Of a stretch of DNA of 11,015 nt, positions 1-5,640 are shown piece by piece (the first letter of the stretch is position 1; each line of letters starts with the position of its first letter). Origin of the DNA: Chloroflexota bacterium. Lineage in GTDB: Bacteria > Chloroflexota > Dehalococcoidia > SZUA-161. A model generated the notes under the pieces. It searched no databases and was not told the origin of the DNA. It saw nothing but the letters and a program-made list of their open reading frames with translations. Made by a program: the position numbers and the translations under genes. Location of the stretch: contig VGNW01000062.1 in the NCBI GenBank assembly GCA_016865955.1, positions 1 to 11,015 on the forward strand, read 5' to 3'.

Positions 1-181
1 ACACCTTATCGAAGACCTTTGCTTGCCTCATTATAGGAGACTCTCCGTCGGTCTTCGGGTAGACTTCCATTAGAAACTTAAGCCGCTCAACATCATGTAC
101 AATTGGTGAATCAATGATAGATCTCCTCAACTTGGCAATACGGTCAGTCATCATTCCTTCTTGCCTTGTCTCAACTACCAT
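1..181 (-). CDS. Glycyl radical enzyme, pyruvate formate-lyase-like, N-terminal fragment (runs off window)
   Basis: Sixty codons are visible before the window edge. The peptide begins MVVETRQEGMMTDRIAKLRR and continues with a segment rich in YPKTDGESPIMRQAK (residues 41-55). This pattern, a basic helix (RIxxLR), then an aromatic, then T-(D/E)-G-E-x-P-x-x-R-x-A-K, is what I know from the N-terminus of the PFL domain in glycyl radical enzymes (pyruvate formate-lyase, glycerol/choline lyase, arylacetate decarboxylase and arylsuccinate synthase groups). The glycyl radical loop and active-site Cys lie outside the window, so the substrate cannot be assigned. The start at 179-181 is supported by GGAGG at 188-192 with a 6-nt spacer; later ATGs (codons 10 and 11) lack such a site. 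These enzymes need a radical-SAM activase, which is not visible here. The match is from memory of family sequences, not a search. Confidence 0.6.
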   Translation of the reverse strand, partial: MVVETRQEGMMTDRIAKLRRSIIDSPIVHDVERLKFLMEVYPKTDGESPIMRQAKVFDKV

Positions 182-261
182 CGCCAACCTCCTTTTGTGA
201 AATGTTCAACTGCCCAGATATATGAGTTTAGTCGCCGTGCAAATAACGCACCCATTTCCAT
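175..261 (-). CDS. Possible 28-codon leader ORF overlapping the glycyl radical enzyme start
   Basis: An ATG at 259-261 follows GGAGA (270-274) with an 8-nt spacer and opens a 28-codon frame. It ends at TAG (175-177), so its stop overlaps the enzyme's ATG (179-181) in the arrangement ATGGTAG. Its late codons AAA GGA GGT contain the downstream gene's ribosome site. The peptide begins MEMGALFARRLNSY and ends KGGWRW, with three Trp in 28 residues. This layout would allow translational coupling or attenuation-like control. It is short enough to occur by chance, and no homologue is recognised. Confidence 0.25.
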   Translation of the reverse strand: MEMGALFARRLNSYIWAVEHFTKGGWRW

Positions 262-306
262 TTTGGGTTTCTCCAAAATCTTTATGGGGTGGTTACATTT
301 AACGCC

Positions 307-338
307 TACGTGTGTCCTGTATGTCACACACACACGTA
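307..338. promoter_or_regulatory. Inverted repeat upstream of the glycyl radical enzyme gene
   Basis: TACGTGTGT (307-315) and ACACACGTA (330-338) are perfect 9-bp inverted arms separated by 14 bases; the right arm continues a CA-dinucleotide run. It lies 126 bases upstream of the enzyme start, inside what would be the leader of the candidate promoter at 370-398. It could be a protein-binding site or an RNA hairpin. No regulator family is assigned. Confidence 0.4.
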
Positions 339-355
339 TATTGCATGGAGCGTTT

Positions 356-380
356 TCAGTATTACTTCAGTATTACTTCA
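356..380. repeat. 11-bp tandem repeat (2.3 copies)
   Basis: TCAGTATTACT occurs at 356-366 and again exactly at 367-377, followed by TCA. An 11-bp period is about one helical turn, so the copies present the same DNA face. Read on the minus strand, each copy supplies a TAATAC that could serve as an imperfect -10 box, so the repeat may be part of the enzyme gene's promoter. Confidence 0.5.
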
Positions 381-398
381 TAGCAATCCCACTGTCAA
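370..398 (-). promoter_or_regulatory. Candidate promoter for the glycyl radical enzyme gene
   Basis: On the minus strand a perfect TTGACA (393-398) is followed after 17 bases by TAATAC (370-375), a poor -10 inside the tandem repeat. Upstream lie T4/T5 tracts (plus-strand reading) at 415-418, 425-429 and 447-451, centred about 10.5 and 22 bases apart, as expected of an A-tract bend or UP-like element. The leader to the enzyme would be about 180 bases. The rest of 182-602 holds the elements listed separately and no convincing long gene. Confidence 0.35.
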
Positions 399-498
399 GT
401 GTATAAGTCCGAACTTTTCTTGACTTTTTGTTGAACTTCTCTTTACTTTTTGACCAAATTACGGCGGTAAACACGACAAAGACTGATTTGGAGTTTCG

Positions 499-597
499 AT
501 GTCATTTGTGGAAAGGATAACCTGTGTAGGAGAAAACGGCTTCAGAGGCCAGTCAGGCGTATATGACTCCGCTTGGCATATGGAAGAAAATATGTAG
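499..597 (+). CDS. Possible small ORF (32 codons), unknown
   Basis: ATG at 499 follows GGAG (490-493) with a 5-nt spacer. The frame runs 32 codons to TAG at 595-597, just before the convergent 3' end of the LuxR-type gene. The peptide begins MSFVERITCVGENGF and ends with an acidic EEN segment; no membrane segment or known motif is visible. A weak plus-strand promoter-like pair (TTGACT at 420-425, TTTACT at 442-447) lies upstream. Chance is a fair explanation, and it is listed only because the ribosome site is well placed. Confidence 0.15.
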   Translation: MSFVERITCVGENGFRGQSGVYDSAWHMEENM

Positions 598-602
598 TTG
601 TA

Positions 603-1304
603 TTAACTGCCTAGTGGGACAGGCTCTTGCCCAAGCTTTTGATCCAGCAGTTGGGCCAATTTCTCGATAGGCTCAGCTCCCAATGGGGCAAGAACCCATA
701 CTAAATCACCAAATGAGCCAATCTCGTTTATGTCTATCTCTCTTTGTGTTATTGCCAACATCATTGCGTCGGCTCGCCTGCGTGCTCCTAGCTTGCGGCA
801 TGCCCGATTAAGGAATGTCATAACAGCACTGGTGGATATGCATAGTCTATCGGCTATTTCTTTGTTTGAGAGTCCACGGCAAGCGAGAGTGAGAACATCT
901 CGTTCCCTTTTCGTTAATATCATATCCTGCTTTTTTTTCGTACATGTAATAGGTTCGTTCTCCCCCGGGAGGTACCCATGCTCCAGCCCTTGGCGCACAA
1001 GGCGCGCTATTCTTCTCAACATAGCAGGGCTCGCTGATTTAAGTATCTCTGCCAGCTCATGGAGCGGGTAGGCCTCGTTAAGGCTTATCTCTCTCTGCAT
1101 TATAGCGAAATAGACGGCTTCGTTCCTGTTGTGCGCTCCCAGCTTGAGGCATGCCTGATGTATTAGCCTCTTCACTTTGCCGATAGGTACGCCGAGACGT
1201 TTGGCAATCTCGCTGTTCCTACAATGTTCACCATGTATAGTTATGGCGCACATGATGATGATATCTCGCTCCTCTTGAGTCAGGACAGTACTCTTCGTTC
1301 TCAT
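603..1304 (-). CDS. Tandem double LuxR-type HTH regulator without a sensor domain
   Basis: The 233-residue protein consists of two copies of one unit. Copy 1 (about 8-109) opens LTQEERDIIIMC, has its recognition region around SEIAKRLGVPIGKVKRLIHQ (31-50), and then a tail with CLKLGA and AIMQREISLNE. Copy 2 (about 130-226) opens LTKRERDVLTLACRGLSNKE, with KEIADRLCISTSAV (148-161), CRKLGA and AITQREIDINE. Across the 29 residues 49-77 and 166-194, 16 are identical. The LTxRE-x-VLxL-x-xxGxSNKEIA pattern in copy 2 is the classical LuxR/GerE (NarL-type) DNA-binding domain; copy 1 has a five-residue insertion before its second helix and is more diverged. No receiver, PAS, GAF or ATPase region is present, so it is probably a cytosolic DNA-binding protein needing no phosphorylation. 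No good ribosome site precedes the ATG. It is co-oriented with the glycyl radical enzyme gene downstream, which is a plausible target. Confidence 0.75.
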   Translation of the reverse strand: MRTKSTVLTQEERDIIIMCAITIHGEHCRNSEIAKRLGVPIGKVKRLIHQACLKLGAHNRNEAVYFAIMQREISLNEAYPLHELAEILKSASPAMLRRIARLVRQGLEHGYLPGENEPITCTKKKQDMILTKRERDVLTLACRGLSNKEIADRLCISTSAVMTFLNRACRKLGARRRADAMMLAITQREIDINEIGSFGDLVWVLAPLGAEPIEKLAQLLDQKLGQEPVPLGS

Positions 1305-1370
1305 CCGAGTGCTATCCGATAATTACTGGCGTAATTTGATTGATTTCGCGGATTAGATTTGGTGAAGCGT

Positions 1371-1399
1371 ATGTTAGACTGCCACTAAATTTTTGTCAA
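1371..1399 (-). promoter_or_regulatory. Promoter candidate for the double-HTH regulator gene
   Basis: TTGACA (1394-1399, minus strand) is followed after 17 bases by TAACAT (1371-1376), giving a perfect -35 and a 4/6 -10. Transcription would begin near 1364, with a leader of about 60 bases before the ATG at 1304. The remaining 1400-1526 stretch shows only a small GCTTG/CAAGC hairpin (1484-1497). Confidence 0.45.
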
Positions 1400-1526
1400 G
1401 TTAAGAAGTGTTTTTGAAGCACTTTGCCTGAAGTTTTTGAGGCTGTAGTGATGGTAGTAATTCTGATACAACCGCAAATTGAAGCTTGAACACAAGCGTG
1501 TATTATACTTCCCCACGGACAATATC

Positions 1527-1555
1527 AGGGCGACCCGCCTCAGGCGGGTCGCCCT
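1527..1555 (-). terminator. Hairpin at the end of the thiolase operon, probable terminator
   Basis: AGGGCGACCCGCC (1527-1539) and GGCGGGTCGCCCT (1543-1555) form a perfect 13-bp GC-rich stem with a 3-base loop, 33 bases past the thiolase A stop. The U-tract after the stem on the minus strand is poor (GATATTGT), so termination efficiency is uncertain. The GGGGC-type arms resemble the 28-nt palindrome family elsewhere in the window, of which this may be an eroded copy. Confidence 0.55.
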
Positions 1556-1588
1556 TTAAATGTCTTTCAGTTTGTTGACGCGCGCCTT

Positions 1589-2767
1589 CTACAGCCCGAT
1601 GATGAGCACGCTGACGGTGTTGCTTACGGGGATGCCGCCCAGGTTGTGGGTCAAGCCGAATTTGGGATTCTTTATCTGGCGCTTGTCTGCTTTGCCCTGA
1701 AGCTGCTTGTACATCTCGTACAGCATCCTCACGCCGCTGGCTCCGATGGGATGCCCGAACGACTTCAGACCGCCATCGGGCTGCACCGGCAGCTTGCCGT
1801 CGATATTGAAGAACCCGGACTCGATATCCTCTTTCACCTTGCCTTTGGGGCTGAACCTGAGGTCCTCGCAGGTAACCGCCTCGGTGATGCTGAAGCAGTC
1901 GTGAAGCTCCGCCATGCTTACCTCTTCGCGCGGGTTCTTTATCCCCGCCTCGACATAGGCAGCTTCGCCGGCTCTGACTGTTGCCTTCACGGTGGTGAAG
2001 TCGTAGTCCGACCTCATCTCGCCCTCGCTGGGGCATACGGAAATCTGCAGCGCCTTGACATAAACAGGGTCGGGACGGAATTTCTTCGCCATGTCAGCCC
2101 GGCAAACGATGGCGGCTGCCGAGCCGTCGCTGACGCCGCAGCAGTCGAACAGACCGAGGGGCCAGGCAACTATGGGCGCATTCATTACCTGCTCTATGGT
2201 TACCTCACGGCGCAGGTGCGCCCTGGGGTTCAGGGTGCCGTTATGATGGCTCTTTACGGAGACCGTGCCTATCATTCTCTTGCCCTCTTCCGGGCTGAGC
2301 TTGTACTTGGAGAAGTAGGTGGTAGCCATGAGGGCGAACATGCCCGGCGCCGTCCTGTCGGGGTATCTGTTGCTGGGCAGGCTCTGCTGGTCGGGGAGTC
2401 CGCTCCAGCCGGAGTCCTTCAGTTTCTCGAAGCCGACTGCCAGACAGATGTCGTAAGCTCCCGCCGCTACTGCGTAGCAGGCGTTCCTGAAGGCGTCGGA
2501 GCCGGAGGCGCAGGCGTTCTCCACCCTGGTTACGGGAATGTATTGCAGCTTCAGTGGGTCAGCCAGGGAACGTCCGTCGAATCCCGATACCCAGGTGCCA
2601 GCCCAGGCTGCCTCTATATCTTTAGACTCGATCTTGGCATCCTCGATAGCTTCTTTGGTTGCCTCGAAAATCAAGTCGTTCTTGCTTTTATTCCAATGCT
2701 CACCGAACTTGGTGCAGCCCATACCTATGATTGCGACTTTGTCTCTTATTCCTTTGACGCTTGCCAT
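1589..2767 (-). CDS. SCP2-type thiolase / acetyl-CoA acetyltransferase-like protein A
   Basis: A full-length (392 aa) thiolase-superfamily protein. The N-terminal half opens KVAIIGMGCTKFGE; the nucleophile is Cys86 in ENACASGSDAF (CxS motif). The C-terminal half has HDCF at 289-292 and GHPIGASG with His339, and ends with a THNLGG segment (373-378) in place of the CxG motif of classical thiolases. HDCF instead of NEAF marks the SCP2/SCP-x-type thiolase group, where it supplies the acid/base Cys. Expected chemistry is CoA-dependent Claisen condensation or thiolysis; the chain-length or branch specificity cannot be read. It follows the HMGCS-like fusion A by 50 bases and has a strong AAGGAGG ribosome site before the ATG. 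The same pairing is repeated upstream with thiolase B, so the two proteins probably act as a complex, as archaeal thiolase/HMGCS/DUF35 proteins do. It is the last gene of the operon. Confidence 0.85.
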   Translation of the reverse strand: MASVKGIRDKVAIIGMGCTKFGEHWNKSKNDLIFEATKEAIEDAKIESKDIEAAWAGTWVSGFDGRSLADPLKLQYIPVTRVENACASGSDAFRNACYAVAAGAYDICLAVGFEKLKDSGWSGLPDQQSLPSNRYPDRTAPGMFALMATTYFSKYKLSPEEGKRMIGTVSVKSHHNGTLNPRAHLRREVTIEQVMNAPIVAWPLGLFDCCGVSDGSAAAIVCRADMAKKFRPDPVYVKALQISVCPSEGEMRSDYDFTTVKATVRAGEAAYVEAGIKNPREEVSMAELHDCFSITEAVTCEDLRFSPKGKVKEDIESGFFNIDGKLPVQPDGGLKSFGHPIGASGVRMLYEMYKQLQGKADKRQIKNPKFGLTHNLGGIPVSNTVSVLIIGL

Positions 2768-2817
2768 TTATCCTCCTTAAAGTAGCTGTGTAAAGCTGTC
2801 ATGGATATGGCGCCGTT

Positions 2818-4242
2818 CTAACATCGAATCGGCATGCACTTCCACCAGTAGTTGTGGATGCCTTCCCAGTAGTGGTTCTTGCGGAAGGTTAATTCCAGCG
2901 GCATGCCTGTCTTGACTTCATCGGGGTCGCGGTCGGTCATGTTGAATATAATCCTGCCGCCCTCTGCGAAATCGACCGCTGCAATGGTTGTCGGCGGGTC
3001 GATGCTGGCTGCCAGGTTGTCATGCGAGAAGGAGTTCAGCGTAGCCTTGGCATCGGCGAAGCCGTATGGCTCGAAGTCGTCCTGAGCCTGGCAGATAACG
3101 CAGACTCGCTGAGGCGGGTACTGCGGGGTCTTGCATTTCTTGCATCTTACGCCGTGCAGGGAGAGACCCCAGTCCATGTCTCGCCACAGCGCGGGCACCG
3201 ATATGTGATTGATGGGAGGGCGGGGAGGAGGATCGGTTTCCATAAGACCGCGCCACTGTATGTATCTTAGGTAATTGGTAATCATTTTCTTGGATTCCAG
3301 GTGCTTCTTGATTCCTCTTCTGTCCTTTATCTTCTCGATGTGGTCGTTGGTCTTCATAATCAGGACATCGCAGCCATCGCCGTAACCGACGCACATGAGC
3401 CTGTTGCCCGGGGAGGCATCCTCCATAGCAGATGCCAGCATCATCAGGGGAAGGGCGGCGCCGGTGTTGCCCACGGTCATGAACATGGGGTCAACGAGCT
3501 GGGAGAAGGGTTCGAAGCCCAGCTTCCCGGCTACGGTGCCCAGCAGCCTGGGGTCGGAAGTGTATATGGCAGCCTTGGTGATATCTGCCGGCGTCAGCTT
3601 AAACTGCTTAAAGGCTGCGCCGATTGCGTCAGGAACGACGCGACCGTATCCGACCTCGCGGCTGAAGCGCTCCTCCCAGGAGCGGACGAAGGTGTCCTTG
3701 TCCGAGCGCCAGCTTTCGTGTACTTCCTGGAAGACGGAGTAGCTGCCTTCGATATCGGCGGCTGTCCCTGCGCCGGTTACCAGAAAAGCGGCTGCGCCAT
3801 CGCCGAAGGTAATTTCCTTGTCGCCCTTGGGGGCGCCCAGACGGGTCTCGGCGCACGCAACCAGCACGCATTTAGCTGCTTTGGCGTCTACGGCATCGAT
3901 AGCCGCTCTGAGAGCGCTTGTGCCTGCTCTCAGGGAGCCTGAGAAGTCCATGGTACAGGTATCCTTACGCAGTCCCAGAGCACCGGCTACGATAGATGCC
4001 CCCAGCTTCTCTTTGTAAGGGGATGTGGTTGAAGCGAAATACAAGCGGTCGACCTTGCTTCTATCGACGCCTTTCAGGCAGTCCCTGGCGGCGGCGACTG
4101 CCATGGTTATGCTGTCTTCGTCATAACCGGCAACCGCTTTCTCGCCGGGGACAGGGAACATGCCAGCCCAGGCGTTATTGATTTCAGCGCGGCTCAGTCG
4201 ATACAGGGGAATGTATGCACCATACGATGCAATGCCTGCCAT
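2818..4242 (-). CDS. HMG-CoA synthase-like protein fused to a DUF35 Zn-ribbon/OB-fold domain, copy A; catalytic triad missing
   Basis: Residues 1 to about 300 follow archaeal/bacterial HMGCS (GIASYGAYIPLYRL, DEDSITMAVAAARD, GNTGAA 258-263, VGYGDG). A linker (300-350) leads to a DUF35 module: a rubredoxin-like Zn-ribbon with Cys367, 370, 381 and 384, then an OB-fold (about 385-460) with FNMTDRDPDEVKTGMPLEL. DUF35 proteins bind acyl-CoA and in Archaea bridge thiolase and HMGCS; here it is one polypeptide (474 aa). Set against archaeal HMGCS recalled from memory, the Glu position is Thr72, the nucleophilic Cys is Leu104 (DFSGSLRAGT; archaeal FACKAGT), and the His position is Tyr227. It is therefore unlikely to catalyse standard HMG-CoA synthesis and may be a scaffold, an acyl-binding partner, or an enzyme with different chemistry. 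The start is set by AAGGAGG a few bases upstream, with its own promoter at 4275-4303. It precedes thiolase A. Databases may label it hydroxymethylglutaryl-CoA synthase, which the missing residues do not support. Confidence 0.8.
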   Translation of the reverse strand: MAGIASYGAYIPLYRLSRAEINNAWAGMFPVPGEKAVAGYDEDSITMAVAAARDCLKGVDRSKVDRLYFASTTSPYKEKLGASIVAGALGLRKDTCTMDFSGSLRAGTSALRAAIDAVDAKAAKCVLVACAETRLGAPKGDKEITFGDGAAAFLVTGAGTAADIEGSYSVFQEVHESWRSDKDTFVRSWEERFSREVGYGRVVPDAIGAAFKQFKLTPADITKAAIYTSDPRLLGTVAGKLGFEPFSQLVDPMFMTVGNTGAALPLMMLASAMEDASPGNRLMCVGYGDGCDVLIMKTNDHIEKIKDRRGIKKHLESKKMITNYLRYIQWRGLMETDPPPRPPINHISVPALWRDMDWGLSLHGVRCKKCKTPQYPPQRVCVICQAQDDFEPYGFADAKATLNSFSHDNLAASIDPPTTIAAVDFAEGGRIIFNMTDRDPDEVKTGMPLELTFRKNHYWEGIHNYWWKCMPIRC

Positions 4243-4274
4243 TTGCCCTCCTTAGTAAGCAACTTTCGGCGTTC

Positions 4275-4303
4275 ATTATAGCATCTTGTGCATTCGTTCA
4301 CAA
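4275..4303 (-). promoter_or_regulatory. Promoter of module A (extended -10)
   Basis: TGCTATAAT (4275-4283, minus strand) is a perfect extended -10; TTGTGA (4298-4303) sits 17 bases upstream as a partial -35. The -10 is 32 bases before the fusion A start codon. The 10-mer ATTATAGCAT (plus reading) recurs exactly at the module B promoter. Module A may therefore be transcribed on its own as well as by readthrough from module B. Confidence 0.6.
4286..4303. promoter_or_regulatory. Rex- or CRP-like operator at module A
   Basis: Minus-strand TTGTGAACGAATGCACAA: arms TTGTGA and GCACAA, one mismatch from a perfect inverted repeat with a 6-base centre. It covers the -35 region and ends 5 bases from the -10, the position expected of a repressor. 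The Rex family (NADH-sensing) recognises 18-bp TTGTGAA-N4-TTCACAA sites and CRP/FNR proteins TGTGA-N6-TCACA. The TT/AA ends and the placement favour Rex, by inference. Confidence 0.5.
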
Positions 4304-4310
4304 TCCCTGC

Positions 4311-4356
4311 CCTCTCTTGCGGACAAGGGGCTTAAGCGCCTTGTCCGCAAGAGAGG
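4311..4356. repeat. Long inverted repeat with 18-bp perfect arms
   Basis: CCTCTCTTGCGGACAAGG (4311-4328) pairs with CCTTGTCCGCAAGAGAGG (4339-4356). The 10-base centre contains the palindrome GCTTAAGC, which extends the stem after one mismatch. It lies between thiolase B's stop and module A's promoter, abutting a 28-nt palindrome. It may terminate or stabilise the module B transcript; no U-tract is present on either strand. Confidence 0.7.
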
Positions 4357-4383
4357 TAGGGGCGGATTTCAAATCCGCCCCTA
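4356..4383. repeat. 28-nt intergenic palindrome, copy 1
   Basis: TAGGGGCGGATTT (4357-4369) and AAATCCGCCCCTA (4371-4383) flank a single C. With the preceding G the element starts GTAGGGGC like the other copies; the terminal C of the family is A here. It is 24 bases past the thiolase B stop codon and shares its first base with the long inverted repeat. Confidence 0.75.
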
Positions 4384-4407
4384 ACATCGATTTTCTGATG
4401 TTTGTGT

Positions 4408-5613
4408 TTAATGCCCTACGATGGTGACGCTTACTACGGCTCTGTAGGGTATCCCGCCCAGATTGTGGGTGAGACCGTATTTGGGATTCTTGAGCTGCCG
4501 TTTGTCTGCCTTGCCTTGAAGCTGTTTATACATCTCGTATAGCATCCTGATTCCCGAGGCGGCGATAGGATGGCCGAAGCACTTCAACCCACCGTCGGGC
4601 TGGATGGGCTGCGCCCCGTCCAGGTTGAAGCGACCAGCCATGATGTCGTCCTTCATCTTGCCTCTAGGACTGAACTGCAGGTCCTCCATGGTCACTGCTT
4701 CCGTGATGGAGAAGCAGTCATGCACCTCTGCCATGCTTATCTCATCGCGCGGGTTCTTTATCCCTGCCTCTTTGTAAGCCCTCTCGGCAGCGCGTGCGGT
4801 GGACTCTACATGAGTGTAATCGTACTCCGTGTACATCTCCTCCTCGCCCGAGCTACCGGCTATTTGCAGGGCTTTGACGTAGATGGGGTCGGGACGGAAC
4901 TTCTTTGCCATATCTGCCCGGCAGACAATAGCGGCTGCCGCGCCGTCGCTCACTCCGCAGCAGTCGAATAAGCCCAGAGGCCAGGCGACGATAGGGGCGT
5001 TTACAATCTGCTCTACGGTAACCTCCCGGCGCAGGTGAGCTTTGGGGTTTAGTGCGCCGTTGCGGTGGCTCTTGGCTGAGACCGTAGCCAGCATTCTCTT
5101 GCCTTCTTCGGGGCTGATACCATATCGGGCGAAATATCTGGTAGCCAGCATGGCGTACATCCCCGGAGCGGTCTGGTTAGCGCCGATAATTCTGTGCTTT
5201 GTACCGATGGTCGACCAGTGAGAGAACTCGGGAAGGCCGCCGTAGCCGGTATCCTTGAGCTTCTCCATGCCCAGAGCCATGGCTATGTCGCACGACCCTG
5301 AGGCTACTGCATAGCAGGCGCCGCGGAAAGCCTCGGTGCCGCTGGCGCACATATTCTCCACCTTGGTTACCGGTATGAAGGGCAGCTTCAGCGTTTGAGA
5401 GAGAGGCAGCGCGCTATCCCCTACGCTGCCGGGGTTGAACTCGGGACCTCCCTGCCAGGCAGCCTGAATATCCTTCTTTTCTATGCCTGCATCCTGAATG
5501 ACTTCCTTAAAAGCATCTATCATCAGGTCTTCGGGACTCTTATCCCAGAGCTCCCCGAACTGTGTACAACCCATGCCGATGATGGCAACCTTATCTTTTA
5601 TTCCGTCTGCCAC
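4408..5613 (-). CDS. SCP2-type thiolase / acetyl-CoA acetyltransferase-like protein B
   Basis: A 401-residue paralogue of thiolase A. Nucleophile Cys89 lies in ENMCASGTEAF; HDCF is at 298-301, GHPIAASG has His348, and NLGG is near the C-terminus, so the thiolase active site looks intact. Residues 205-251 match thiolase A residues 196-242 at 45 of 47 positions, while the region after the first 50 residues (about 55-80) is clearly different, with an insertion (PEFNPGSVGDSALP) that could alter the substrate pocket or the partner interface. The start is GTG (5611-5613), chosen because AAGGAGG ends 4 bases before it and no ATG fits. It follows fusion B by 27 bases, so the two are almost certainly co-transcribed. 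The reaction is probably CoA-dependent carbon-carbon bond formation or cleavage; the substrate is unknown. Confidence 0.85.
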   Translation of the reverse strand: MADGIKDKVAIIGMGCTQFGELWDKSPEDLMIDAFKEVIQDAGIEKKDIQAAWQGGPEFNPGSVGDSALPLSQTLKLPFIPVTKVENMCASGTEAFRGACYAVASGSCDIAMALGMEKLKDTGYGGLPEFSHWSTIGTKHRIIGANQTAPGMYAMLATRYFARYGISPEEGKRMLATVSAKSHRNGALNPKAHLRREVTVEQIVNAPIVAWPLGLFDCCGVSDGAAAAIVCRADMAKKFRPDPIYVKALQIAGSSGEEEMYTEYDYTHVESTARAAERAYKEAGIKNPRDEISMAEVHDCFSITEAVTMEDLQFSPRGKMKDDIMAGRFNLDGAQPIQPDGGLKCFGHPIAASGIRMLYEMYKQLQGKADKRQLKNPKYGLTHNLGGIPYRAVVSVTIVGH

Positions 5614-5640
5614 GTTGCCTCCTTATCTGTCTAATTATGG

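Noticed and set aside
195..210. Third Rex-like site (TTGTGAAATGTTCAAC) before the glycyl radical enzyme
   Set aside because: The right arm is wrong (TTCAAC) and the spacing is one base short; it coincides with the Shine-Dalgarno region and leader codons.
161..406. 81-codon plus-strand open frame over the glycyl radical enzyme control region
   Set aside because: No ribosome site or motif, and it crosses the inverted repeat, tandem repeat and the enzyme's 5' end.
1503..2036. 177-codon minus-strand open frame overlapping thiolase A in another frame
   Set aside because: Arg/Gly-rich low-complexity product typical of an out-of-frame reading, with no initiation site.
1646..2785. 379-codon plus-strand open frame antisense to thiolase A
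   Set aside because: It mirrors the whole thiolase gene, has no ribosome site or recognisable motif, and is explained by the codon bias of the sense gene.
2818..4390. Shared 10-mer CTAACATCGA at 2818-2827 and 4381-4390
   Set aside because: The similarity does not extend on either side, and the first copy spans a stop codon; chance is sufficient.
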